From Dioszegia crocea (taxonomy: Eukaryota; Basidiomycota; Tremellomycetes; Tremellales; Bulleribasidiaceae): DNA of 64,000 nt. Location: contig BCKK01000006.1 of assembly GCA_001600615.1 (NCBI GenBank), positions 1,567,966 through 1,631,965 of the forward strand, given 5' to 3'. Of the stretch, positions 9,236 through 19,689 are shown in pieces. The notes beneath the pieces were generated by a model. That model made no database searches. It saw only the letters and a list, made by a program, of their open reading frames with translations, and was not told the DNA's origin. A program made the translations under genes and the position numbers. Each line of letters opens with the position of its first letter. The first letter of the stretch is position 1.

Positions 9236-10328
9236 ATGGAACCCCCAGCCATCATCACTCGAGATTCTCAACCGAATCGTCGACGCCTAGACGCGACTTC
9301 TGCGCAGCCTTTGACTACCGCCGAGATACAGGCACAGCGGCATGGTATTTCGAGCGATATCAGTAATGCTCTGCAGTCGAATGTGCCCTCGAGAGTCAGA
9401 CAAGGTGAGTGGGAGTTGCGGGTGTACGAGTTGGGCTGTCTTTGCTTGTAGCCAAAAGCCAGCTGCGGGGCAACAGGCCTTATTGGGGCGAGGGGACCTA
9501 AACGAAGCCGGATAGATGGATTGGACCACTGGCATCTCCTCGGCTTGAACCCCGCTAACTAGTCTAGCTGTCAACAATGGCCGATCATCCGCATTTGGGC
9601 GCACCCAATCCCAACCCGTCCTCCCCAACCCCAACTACTCCTTCGCCACAAGCGACCAAATCATGCGCGAAGCCCAAAACATCATTCACAAAGACGAGCG
9701 TCGACGGCAAGCCCGAGAACTACAGCCTTACGGATCTGCCGAGAGCTCCGAGATCAATGCGCTAGATTTGGCAGGGAGCAGTGGGGCAGAGCGAGAGAAG
9801 AGTACTATGCGGTTGAGGTTTGGTGAGAATGGAGAGGTGGAGATGGATGGTGAAGATCAGTCTTTCGCCAGGGGAAGTAGAACGGAAGGGAAGAAGATGG
9901 ATTGGGGTATGAGTCAAGGGAAGAAGAGAGGGGCAGAGGGGGAGGCGGATATTCCAGAAGGGGATGTGAGCGATACCGCTACGGAAGTGGATGAGGATGA
10001 GGGGCCTCCAGTGGTCAGCGGGACAGGGGGAGACGAATTCCCACCGGTCTTTACTTCACCCGCTATTTCTCACCCGGACCTATTCCGCTCAAATCGATTC
10101 CCGGCTGTTCCGCCTGCGGCGGGTCGAAGGGCGGGTCCACCGGCTACTACCCACATGGTGGCTGGAGGACGGCAGATGAGGGGGTTACCAGGAAGGGCGC
10201 TGGGGAAGACAATGTCGGCGCCTGTGTTTGGAAGGAGCTCGGGGATGGAGGTGGATGAGCCGGCTATGAGTACGTTGGGAGCGGATGGGTTTGATGTTGG
10301 GGAATGGGCGGAAGACACGAATTTTTAG
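9236..10328 (+). CDS. Uncharacterised acidic, low-complexity protein
   Basis: Exons 9236-9404 and 9568-10328 are joined by a 163-nt phase-1 intron (GTGAGT...CTAG), giving 309 residues. I do not recognise the family. The N-terminus has TTAEIQAQRHGISSDISNAL. After the junction, NNGRSSAFGRTQSQPVLPNP and IIHKDERRRQARELQPYGS precede a long acidic and Gly-rich region (GDVSDTATEVDEDEGPP). The C-terminus is FDVGEWAEDTNF. The composition suggests an intrinsically disordered, possibly nuclear protein. The second exon stays open for 761 nt, which supports it well. The intron is longer than usual and its exact acceptor (9567) is the less certain point. Confidence 0.62.
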
Positions 10329-10585
10329 GAAAAGGGGATTTGGACGGGTCTTTGTAATGCGGGGGAATGGCGATATGTCAGAAGTTGAAGATTGGCGTGC
10401 TTGCGGTGTGCAAGTAGGATGTCGACTACTGACAGTTCGGGGCTTACAGGATGGCGCGATTAAGAGGGCTCGAGCGCCAAAAGAAGCTTGAAGCCTACGG
10501 ATAGCGCACTGACTCACAGGCGCGCACCCCGCTTGCGACTTCCGATCCCTACCCTTGACTTACACTTCGTCCTAATCCCAACAAT

Positions 10586-11332
10586 ATGGCAACTTACAAT
10601 AGCAAGAACGGTGTCGTCTACACCATCCGGTCAGGCTATCATTGTTCAGGCGAAGTGATCATTCTTAGTGATGACAAAGAAGCCTGGAAAGTGCCCAGGG
10701 CGGAGTTGGCGGCCGTAAGGTGAGCTTGGGGCATAGGCTTTCAAGATTTCCAGGGCTAATTTTTGCGCAGCCCGCTACTCGGGAAACTTGTCGCCGACAC
10801 CTGCTCAGGACCCGTCGAATTACCGATCCCTGATGCGACCGGCTATCAAATCGAACACTTCATTGGTTCAGTCAATTCCGATCCCGATAACCTTTACCCA
10901 ATCCCCATCCAAGAATTGGCGCCAGTCATTACGATAATGGTCAGATTCGGCTGCAAGGACCTCGCCAAACAAGTTCTCTATCGCAGTTCCGGCTACCTTG
11001 AGCCGGACGAGCTTATACAAGCCTTCGCTATGGCATCGCAGCTGGACGACATCAAATCCGGCTGTCGGATTCTACTTCAAGGGAAGTGCTGGTATGATGC
11101 CACCAGTGATTTTCCGGGAGAAGGGATCTCCCTCTTGCCTAACAGCGATACCGATTTGTGGGATCCGATTGCTGCGTCAAAGATCCAATCTGGGTGGATG
11201 TGGGCGTTGTCGACCGCCACCGGGAATATCGTGGCGCTGGAGAAGGCTTCAGGGTCTGACGACTCCGTCTACGCCACGCAAAGATTCTGGACTTCTGTCA
11301 CGGGAGAGTTCATGCGTTACATGACGCGATAA
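10586..11332 (+). CDS. BTB/POZ-like protein, tandem copy 1
   Basis: Exons 10586-10719 and 10771-11332 (51-nt phase-2 intron), 231 residues. The N-terminal half matches the fungal BTB/POZ pattern: a beta strand GEVIILSDDKEAWKVPRAEL, then the SPLLGKL turn that corresponds to ASPVFRDMF, then LPIPDATGYQIEHFI and a helix after APVITIMVRFGCKDLAKQVL. BTB domains mediate dimerisation and Cullin-3 binding in other proteins; here the role is unknown. The C-terminal half holds LDDIKSGCRILLQG and ends with FWTSVTGEFMRYMT, both shared with the two genes downstream. All three copies have the same intron position and the same length. This copy is the most divergent in the SPVF turn. Confidence 0.82.
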
Positions 11333-11673
11333 TGGTAAGATCCAAGTGAGAACTAGCTGACCGACGCAGGCATCGTAACCTTCGCATTCCAGATCATGGC
11401 TCTTCCAGACTCCCGACATGTCCCGTAGATGATGAGCGACCTGTATTATCGATAGTAGCGCCGAATTGTAGAGTGTAGAGCGATGAGTGACACCCATGAT
11501 CGTTGTCCTATTGGGCGTCGGAAGTGTGAGGCTGGGCCCTGAAGAGCGGCTGAACAAGCACTGTTGTGAAATTAGGCATCTGCGGGTATTTTTGGCTCAA
11601 GCCAGACAAGCTCCGAAACGTTGCATTCCCTCCCCGACTTTGCCTTCTTTGTTCTTTCACTCTCCCATACGCC
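11333..11673. other. Intergenic region between BTB genes 1 and 2
   Basis: 341 bp of 3' flank and promoter. No gene is seen. Confidence 0.5.
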
Positions 11674-12419
11674 ATGAACAAATACACCGCGAAGAACCGC
11701 ATCACTTACGACCTTCAGCCTGGGTTCCTCACTGGCGAGGTGGCCATTCTGAGTGAGGGAAAAAGCGCATGGAGGATTGACAAAGCGGTGCTCGCGGAAG
11801 CTAGGTGAGATTCAATCCTCCTAATCGCTCAATACGATGCTGATCCTCCTGTAGTTCAGTCTTCAGAGATATGTTCGCCAACTCCACACCTGGCGTACAC
11901 GAATTTGCTTTTCCGAATACCACTCCCACCGACCTTGATATCTTCCTACGCGCCATAACGCGCAATCCCCACATCACCCAACCATCCTTCAACGACGCGC
12001 GCAGAGCTCTCGATCTACTCCTTCAGTATAGCTGCATCGAAATCGCAAAGTCTACGCTATACAATTGCTGTCGAGAAGTGGAAATGAGAGACCAGATCGA
12101 TGCTTTCGCAGTGGCGTCTCAGCTCAACGATATCATGAGCGGCACTCGAATTCTCCTTCAGGGATACCGGTGGTATACATGCGTGACCAATGATCATAAT
12201 ACGATACCTTCGCTATCACCCCAATCGACTGCAATGCCTTGGGCGCCTCCAGAGCCCAGCCGTCTCGGTCCAGCTTGGTCTTGGGCACTCACGATGGCGT
12301 CAGCGGGCTTGACGGGGGAATTGTCAAGGGCGAAGCCAGAGGCTAATTTCCCGCCGAAAAGTGACCCGAAGTTCTGGTCTATGATGGTGGGGGAGTTTAT
12401 GCGCTACTTGACTCTGTAG
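11674..12419 (+). CDS. BTB/POZ-like protein, tandem copy 2
   Basis: Exons 11674-11804 and 11855-12419 (50-nt phase-2 intron), 231 residues. The BTB core is clear: GEVAILSEGKSAWRIDKAVL, then ASSVFRDMFANSTPGVHEF across the splice site, then a DLDIFLRAI helix and DLLLQYSCIEIAKSTLYN. The C-terminal region has LNDIMSGTRILLQGYRWY and the family end FWSMMVGEFMRYLTL. The splice junction (an AG at the end of exon 1 plus the first base of exon 2) is identical in position to copies 1 and 3. No signal peptide or membrane helix is present. It lies 341 bp after copy 1 on the same strand, so the array arose by tandem duplication. Confidence 0.85.
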
Positions 12420-12920
12420 GAGAGGGCACCTGCGATGATGTGAGTAGGATCTCCTCCTATAGGGACTTCTGGGCTGCTCAGACCGTCGTTACGCAGGCTA
12501 CAGGCTGACAGGATAGACTTCTCCGAACCCAATCCCTTAACTCTGCGCGCCGGTCTATCGTCTTAATCCATGTGGTCTATACAACCCCTTCGAATGAAAT
12601 GGTTAGGAGATCGACGAGACGAGCAGGAGCTCTCTGGTACGGATGGGATGGACTGAGGGAGGGCCATAGGCGGTGGATGGTGGACGGTGAGGGGGAATTT
12701 TTAGGCAACAGATCGGTTCGGATTTGAGCAGGCAAAGAGTGTGCATCGGGGGAAAAGGCGGTACGATTGAGCCATGCAAGCTCCAGTATGGAGTGGCCGT
12801 GGCATATGGAGCAGCAGGGCAGAAGCGGATTTGGCGGAAATTAGGTTCAGCCGACACACACCTCTCAAAATTTTCATCCCTCATCCTTCAACCTTTACCT
12901 CTCACCTACCCCTATCAACA
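12420..12920. other. Intergenic region between BTB genes 2 and 3
   Basis: 501 bp. It carries a promoter-type CT-rich leader just before 12921. Overlapping open frames on both strands (for example 12603-12884 minus) have no domain or splice support. Confidence 0.5.
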
Positions 12921-13672
12921 ATGACGGAATACATTGATAAGGATGGTGTCGCCTATGCTCTCCAGGCGGGCTTTCTCGAGGGAGAGATTGTTATTCTCAG
13001 TGATGATAAGGCGGCATGGAAAGTGACTAGGAAAAGTATGGCGGACGCTAGGTGAGTTTTGCCCGCGCGTGATGGCAGAAAGACACCTCAAGCTGATGAT
13101 ACTTTAGCCCAGTCTTCAAAGACATGTTCATCAATGCCACTCCAGGCTGTCATGAGGTCAATCTACCTGACGCCACTCGCAAGGTTCTCCAAATCTTCGT
13201 CAATGCCATATCGAACACACCCCAATCCCCTCTCTATCCCGCATTCACCCGTGCTAAACCTGCCATCGACCTCCTTCTCCGATACGAATGCACAGAACTC
13301 GCCAAACAGCTGCTATACAATAGCTGTACCGATCTTGGGCATGAGGAACTTTTCGACGCCTTTGCTCTTGCCTCCTATCTGGATGAAATCAAGTGCGGAT
13401 GTCGAATCCTCCTCCAAGGATATCGCTGGTGCGATCCCAATATCCCTATGGCTCTTCGCACTACTCCCTCTTTGTCGCCAAGCAGCTATCCTGGTTGCTG
13501 GACGGCGGCGCATGCGGCGAGGGTGAATCCATCTTGGGTTTGGGCACTGTCGATGGGAGTGGTGGATGTCGTTGCCGAGGAGACGAAAAGAGGGTCAACC
13601 GCAGCTGTCAACTTTGAAAAGCGATTCTGGGGTTGTATCACCGGAGAATTCATGCGCTACTTGACGAGTTGA
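12921..13672 (+). CDS. BTB/POZ-like protein, tandem copy 3
   Basis: Exons 12921-13051 and 13108-13672 (56-nt phase-2 intron), 231 residues. It has the best BTB core of the three: GEIVILSDDKAAWKVTRKSM, ASPVFKDMFINATPGCHEV, LPDATRKVLQIFVNAI and DLLLRYECTELAKQLLYN. The second half repeats the array signature: LDEIKCGCRILLQGYRW, then a Trp-rich helix PSWVWALSMG, then FWGCITGEFMRYLTS. The start ATG follows a CT-rich leader and aligns with copies 1 and 2. Function is unknown. Confidence 0.86.
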
Positions 13673-14086
13673 ACGTAAGCCATTAGGGAGATAGTGCTGA
13701 CCGACCAGGAACTGCGATCACATTAGAGGCTGTCAGGAGAATGAGGCTCTTGGCGTTGCTGAGGTAGATGAGATTCGAGTAGTCTAGTGCGTAGAAATGC
13801 GAGTGAGGGAAGAGGCGTGACTCCTGCTACAGGTCTGGAGTCATGTAGCGTACATAGCACAAAGCAGACAGCCTACTTGGCGCATCAGTCAAACATCTAC
13901 CCCGCTTTCCCCCGCATTCTCCCTTGAGGCACCTTTACGTCACCCGGTAATCACACCCAAGCTTGACCCGCGCTATCTCTAAGCATCTTCACTTTACATC
14001 CCTCATTGTCTACCCCAATCTGCAGCGGAGAGCGAGTAGGAGCTTCCGCCTGCTCGGATCTCAATTCACGAATAAATCTGGGCAAA
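13673..14086. other. Intergenic region without a supported gene
   Basis: 414 bp between BTB copy 3 and the adenylate kinase gene. No gene or notable repeat is seen. Confidence 0.5.
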
Positions 14087-15750
14087 ATGCGCTCTTCAGC
14101 AATCCGCCTATCAAAACTCGGCCAACCCTCTTCTCGACCCACGTTGCCCTCACGCGCCATACTCCAATCCCCTCTCTTACACCCCAATCACTCTCGCAGA
14201 ATATGCAGCTCATCACCACGGGCGACTGTAGGCGATTCTATATCTGCTATAGTGCAGCAAATGAGGGAATTGGTCGCGCAGGAGCGGAAAGGATATGTTG
14301 CGGGCGATAAGGAACGGGAACAGGGGTTAAGGATGTTGATGTTTGGGAAACCGGGTAGTGGGAAGGTATGTGTCTTCTTCAGATATCGGGCTCCTTCGCC
14401 TGGTGACCTAGTTAGGAAATCCGCTCGGAGGCCATTGCTGATGCTATAGGGGACGCTCAGTGCTCGGTACGCTTTTTCGCCTACCTCCGTTGTTGACTCC
14501 TGCGGGAAGACCTCTGCCCTTGAACTTATACTGACGCGTCAGTCTATTGAAACTATACGATATCGCTTTCGTCTCGACGGGCGATGTTCTCCGAAAAGAG
14601 ATAGCCGCCAAAAGTGAACTGGGGTTGAAAGCGGAAGAGGTGGTTCGGACAGGAGGTAAGTTTGCCCCGTCCACCTGTGTCGGCCAATCACCTCTCGCTC
14701 TCTAGAACTCTAGCTCGCTCGCACTGGAATATAGCTGACTCGCCAGGACTAGTATCTGATGAGCTCATGCTCAAGATCATCAAATCCGAATTGGACAGAT
14801 TACGCGGTCGAGTGAGTGGCCCCTTTGGCCAAGCTGATCAGCCAGAGCTGGATTATCGATGGATTCCCAAGAACCCTGCATCAGGGCAAATTGCTAGATG
14901 ACGTCTTGAACGAAGAGGTATGTCATATCGAGTTACACATTCGAGACATTCCAGCTGCGCTGACAATCAGGGCCGGCCGCTCAATATGATTGTCCATCTC
15001 AACGTCCCAGATAGCGTCATCATGGCTCGTATATCTGCTCGATGGGTCCATCTCCCATCTGGTAGAGTGTACAATACGACATACTCTGCTCCGAAAGTTG
15101 AGGGGATTGACGATGTTACGGGCGAACCTCTGATCAAGCGTCCGGACGATACCCCTGTAAGCTAACTTCGGCCCATCTAGAGGATCTAAAAAGCTGACAA
15201 TGTGTAGGAGGTATTCACAAAACGTCTAAAGGCGTACTACAACTCCACTGCACCATTACTAGAAGTAAGCTCATCAAACCCTCTTCCAGATCTCAGAATT
15301 GCCAAACTGACTCACCAGTACTTTTCATCGGCATATCCCGAATCGCTCCATTCTCTATCCGGGAGCACATCAGACGAGGTACTTTTCGCTTCCGGTCTCT
15401 ACGCCGCTCCTCCACCACCTCCTACCCTAGCTTCCTCGCGGACTGCAGCTACCACACCTCCATCCCTTTCTATACCGAAACAAGAAGAGAATCAATCTGA
15501 CGCCATTTCTTCTATATCCAATCCATCCCCTTCTCCTTCGCCCTCTTCGCATACTCTCCTCTCTTCGAACGGTAACCCTGCGCACTCAAATATGAATACG
15601 CTCGATCAGCTCTGGCCGCAATTACAGGAACTTGTTGAGCCTTTCGGCCTGAAACGAAGGGAACCGGAGTTGGAGCCTGAGCAGGCTGACGAAGTGAGGA
15701 GACGGGCGGATGATCTGAAGGACCCGCAAGAGGAAGTCAAGAAGGAATAA
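14087..15750 (+). CDS. ADK2: Mitochondrial adenylate kinase (GTP:AMP phosphotransferase type) with C-terminal extension
   Basis: It balances adenine/guanine nucleotides by transferring a phosphate from a nucleoside triphosphate to AMP, most likely in the mitochondrial matrix. Eight exons: 14087-14365, 14450-14466, 14543-14655, 14747-14811, 14846-14917, 14971-15156, 15208-15264 and 15319-15750, for 406 residues. The first 45 residues are Arg/Ser-rich without acids, as in a matrix presequence. The P-loop GKPGSGKGTLSAR is built from three exons, one only 17 nt long. Then come the AMP-site motif [20 protein letters not shown], and a LID ([20 protein letters not shown], then [14 protein letters not shown]) typical of the AK3/Adk2 branch without zinc cysteines. 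The last 110 to 130 residues are a Pro/Ser-rich and then acidic extension not needed for the kinase fold. Confidence 0.92.
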
Positions 15751-16015
15751 ACTAAAAGTGTGCTGGATGTGATATCTCGCTGATTTCAGCAAGGATTCGC
15801 TTGGAGATCGCTTGATTGGGACCAAGATGCGGCGTGTGGTGTTGATGCAGGCCCTGAATGATGCTGATGTAGGTCGCAAAAGCAACAAGATGATCGCATA
15901 CGTTAAGCCCAGAAGGATTATAAACCAGCCAAAATACTTCACCCTTCTCCAGCGCATCTGCCTATATCACAATTGTACATTGTTCATCCCAAACTACCAC
16001 ACCGCACTACTCGAA

Positions 16016-17122
16016 TCAACGATCCGGCGATGGCAAGGCCTTGGTCTCAAAGAAGAGCCGCTGAGCTCATTAGTGATTGGATATTTCGCCAGGCTGAGAT
16101 GCTCATGGGTCACTCACGAATGGACGCGGATCCGGGGCGTCTTCAGACTCCTTGTATGCTTGGAAATCGCCAGTGAGAGAAAAGCCACCTGTGATTGTCA
16201 GTGCCGGCCTTAAGACGGGGGAAGGTGTCAAGCGTCGTCGGACTAACCCTGCGCGCCGTTAGCAGTCACCGGGATTGTCCTAATTGGCTGTCGACCGTTA
16301 CTGTTTGTCCAATGTATCGTGATTTCGTTGGTGAGTACGTTGAAAGTAAACTATTGAGGATCAGCATTTGTCAATCGACCACGAAAGCCCAGCGGATTGA
16401 TACGAACGATTGCAGTCTCCAACTTCCCATTTCCACGGTTTTTAATCGGGCCAAGAACAGCTGGACTATTGGGAAGAGTAGCTTGCCCACCGCATTCGCC
16501 GATACCGACGGAGCTAAGAGTTTCAGCCATTTGGACACAAAGTATTTGAGCGCGCCAATCACTCACTTTGCGGATCCAGCATTGAGATCGCGGAGATCAG
16601 GATCGTCAGAATATGGAAATCCGCACAAGAATGGATAGTCAGACGGGGTGAGGAGACGGATATTGCGATTGGCCGTGCCAGGGCCGATATCAATACTGAA
16701 GTAAAGTGCTTCGGGCTCGGTCTCTGTCCAGCTCAGCCAAGAAAGTTGTTTTATACGATCGGAAAGATGACTCACGGGAACGCTCGTAATAAAGTCATTA
16801 AACGGATTACTGTTTCTGCCAATCCACCCGAAAGGCGCTCTAGTTCGTCTTTCCTCAATTCGAATGATACCTTGGCTAAACATATGCGTTAGCATACACA
16901 CTCTCAATGCGCATAGCGGGAACGTACATAATCCTAACCGGCAAAGGAGATGGACCCGCGCCTTGGCGACGTTTAGGTTCAGCTCTGGGAAGGATGGGCA
17001 TTCATTCCGCGCTGAAGGCATTCCGCGTTCGTCTTGCATGCCACTTCATCGTCCTGCGTGGGAGTCGGCGAACCGAATACTGTCGACAGGGCAAGGGCGA
17101 GGGCAAAGAAGTAACACTTCAT
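16016..17122 (-). CDS. Secreted protein A of a three-member family (one frame-breaking duplication)
   Basis: Exons on the minus strand: 17122-16928, 16875-16776, 16715-16567, 16513-16408, 16350-16248, 16188-16118 and 16060-16016. A signal peptide (MKCYFFALALALSTVFG) is followed by a Cys pair in CKTNAECLQRG. Exon 1 contains CATT twice in a row (16999-17006). With one copy the frame runs on to a tri-basic site and all later phases close, giving about 254 residues; as written, the frame stops soon after. Later motifs are shared with genes B (17555-18736) and C (52816-54029): FLCG, KLETAI, HWTNSNG, SLTGDFQAY and the final RLFFE. A TATAAA at 17178-17183 suits the start. The acceptor at 16716 is the weakest splice call. 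The family is not recognised in any named domain. Confidence 0.6.
16999..17006. repeat. 4-bp tandem duplication inside secreted gene A
   Basis: CATTCATT on the plus strand. The extra 4 bases shift the frame of exon 1 just after the conserved CLQRG segment. Confidence 0.8.
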
Positions 17123-17554
17123 CTTGATTGAAGGTTGAAGTTAGAGGGGGACAGAGCGGTGAGGATCCGGGATGGGATTTATACCACTTCATGTTGAATC
17201 TATGTCAAGCTCTTGAAAGCTCCGGGTGTAAACAAGGATAAAGGGACCGAAGAAGGGTTAAGATGATGTAGCTCAACGAACGGGTCAGTAGATCTATTTA
17301 CGGCATTGTTTCGTCCGTGCTGATTCATCACCCCGCTATCACATGGGGTGGACAGTGGACACTGGTGGACATGGGAAGTTCTATGTGATATCTGCTGAGT
17401 CGAGATGTAGCAGGCTCCCGGTCAGTCTACAACGCGCCGCGGCACTGTAAAGGACAAGTCATACATGTCCAAGATGTAAGCACAATCATTCTAACGCCCG
17501 GGCACACTCAAGAGTCCAGCCGCAAGGGCTATACCGAGGGATATGCAGCCGTGC
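17123..17554. other. Intergenic region between secreted genes A and B
   Basis: 432 bp holding the promoter of gene A (minus strand) and the 3' flank of gene B. Apart from the TATAAA, nothing specific is seen. Confidence 0.5.
17178..17183 (-). promoter_or_regulatory. TATA box of secreted gene A
   Basis: TATAAA on the minus strand, 56 bp before the ATG at 17122. It supports this start for the signal-peptide reading frame. Confidence 0.5.
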
Positions 17555-18736
17555 CTAGATGAAGTCAAAGTGGAGCCTCTGCAAAGTCAGCTTGGCTCTT
17601 GGTTGAATCCTGGAATCCAGGATTTATAGCGGGTACACATCGACACGAGGATAGTTGAGAGTCGGGAAGAGTTACTTACGACTTGGATTCGAGTATTCCC
17701 AAAGGCTTCCTTGTATTTCGCGACATCGCCAGTGTAGGTCAAAAAGTCTATTCCAGTCAGTATACATTCTCGAAGGGAAGGTTGAATGGCTCAAGAGGTA
17801 ATGAAGTGCTAGCCGAGACTTATTACTGCTTGAAGCGTACATAAGGTATGTAGCCGGATGCGAGAGGTCGGGATTGGTCCATTGGGCGCTGAGATCATCG
17901 CCAGCGTCAAGTTGGAACTGGGCTCATAAGCAGTCTAATCTGTTGGGTCTCAAAATGAAGAAGCGAATACGTACAATTGCAGTTTCCAGTTTGGCAGAAG
18001 TGCTAAACTTGCTAGATGAAGAAACGGGAGTGGCATTCGGCGCAGTGGCAACAGCACATCCGGTCAAGAAGCCGTAGCTGGATCGTCAGTGACTTGCTCA
18101 ACGGTTTGAAAGATGAAAACTCACTTGTAAGACCCATCAGAAAGGGTCTCGCTGGTGGATGATGGACCAATCACACCGCACATGTATGAGAAGGCCGTAT
18201 CGATATCGCTGACAATGTTGAGATTTGCGACGCCCTGCGCAGCGTCGAAGGAGAAGATAGCTGCTGCAGTCTCATCCTGGAAACGATCAGTGAGCTCCTG
18301 ATGGCAGAGTGAAGTTACCTACGGGAGTGACGACGTAGATGTTGTTAGGGTTGTACTGCTTTGCGATGTATCCACGCAGCGTGCTGCCGTCGTAGATTGC
18401 TAGTCTGCCGCGTCTGACAGATCAGCTTAGTCACAGGATGAAAGGCCTGATCTAGCTAGCTCACCGATAAACAACAGGTGTAGGGGACGCGACGGGATCG
18501 GCGCGTCGCCTAGGTGTCGGAGGCAAAAGAGGGAGACCGAGTTGAAGGCATTCAGCGTTGGTAGAGCATGACGGCGTGGTGGGGGAGAGGGGAGCAATAT
18601 CGTATGTGTAGCCGTGGACATTACCGAGCTCGTCAATCTGTAGGAGACGCGTCGAGAGGGTTCGCGTGGCTGGGCCTGCGAGGAAAGGGAGGGCCGAAGC
18701 GCCCACAGCGAAGACGGCGAAAAGGGAGATTCTCAT
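17555..18736 (-). CDS. Secreted protein B of a three-member family (intact copy)
   Basis: Seven exons on the minus strand: 18736-18465, 18413-18323, 18276-18125, 18077-17975, 17917-17827, 17747-17680 and 17578-17555. All phases close and give 266 residues. The signal peptide is MRISLFAVFAVGASALP. A Cys pair follows in CSTNAECLQLG, then a tri-basic RRRADPVASP that looks like a Kex2-type processing site. The mature part has RGYIAKQYNPNNIYVVTP, a single YMCG, GFLTGCAV, KLETAIFQ, AQWTNPD, TYTGDVAKYKEAFG and the end RLHFDFI. Genes A and C share these landmarks and intron positions. I know no name for the family. I expect an extracellular or wall-associated protein. A longer in-frame upstream reading to 19204 exists, but it would bury the signal peptide. 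Confidence 0.8.
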
Positions 18737-19689
18737 ATTGAGATCTTGCTGAGGAGTAAAGAGTGCGGGGTAAAGAGTGTCAAGATAAGTGAGTGTCGTC
18801 AGAAAGTGAGTATGAGAGGCGGTTAATATGTCAACACCAAGGTGTTTACTCCAGATTGGTCTTCGGGAGGCGCCAAAGGCAGGGATGTTTGTGTGTGTGT
18901 GGCGTTTCAGATCTGGGACCGTAAGCAAGCATATCCTCGCTGAACTGAGCAGTAGAGCTTTGCAGCTGGGAGCAGGAAGTTGCAGTCGAGATCTTCTCTC
19001 TGTCTGGAGGCTGGGGAAATGTGGCGATTTGGATCGAAGCGAGGTAAGTGGGCTACAGGGGATCCTTGAGTTCGCCTTAAGTCTTCTTTTCAAGCCCATG
19101 TCGGAACCTGAGGTGTTCTCCTTATTCTCAGTCCGGGAGCTTCTTTGACCGTCTCTAACCACTGGAGTATCAGCTGTAACCTCGGGTAAGAAGAGTTCAT
19201 TCATCCTCTCCTGAGTATTCTCTAGGTCGCGTACTGATTCGCCAACTTACCTTAGCTAAATGAGGATCGTATATGCGACAAACCGCAATCAAGTCGCATT
19301 ATTCCCTATGCCACCCGCTCTTAAGTGTCTTTCGGTTCTCAAAGATATAGTATGGCGCTTTCGATAAGGTCTGAAGTCAGTGTCGAGTAGACGTCGACCA
19401 CATCTGTAGGGGGAGAGACGTCGGGGAGGCACTCTGTGTTACTTGTGGGTGCGGGTGCTTGTTTTTTCCGCCAGCTTAAGTAGAAATAGCATCTGCTACG
19501 TTCTGTAGATCTGAGTATCTTCTACCATGTCATGTTATGGATGATGGAGAATGGAGGCCTTCTACATCACCCTCCGACGCCATCAAAATTGCACATTCCT
19601 CACCCGGGACCAAATCTCCTAGTGTTTCAGAATCGGCCACCAAAAAGTCACCTTTCATCACTTCACAACTCTACTCTGCCTGACTATTG
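18737..19689. other. Long divergent intergenic region
   Basis: 953 bp between secreted gene B (minus) and the EDEM gene (plus). A GT-rich run (GTGTGTGTGTGG near 18891-18903) is the only simple repeat. Long open frames here are upstream extensions of gene B or antisense shadows without splice support. Confidence 0.5.

Noticed and set aside
16563..17039. A 158-codon minus-strand frame read as its own gene
   Set aside because: It runs through introns of secreted gene A; the spliced model explains the conserved segments.
18461..19204. Extending secreted gene B upstream to an ATG at 19204
   Set aside because: It would put about 155 low-complexity residues before a perfect signal peptide; the ATG at 18736 matches genes A and C.
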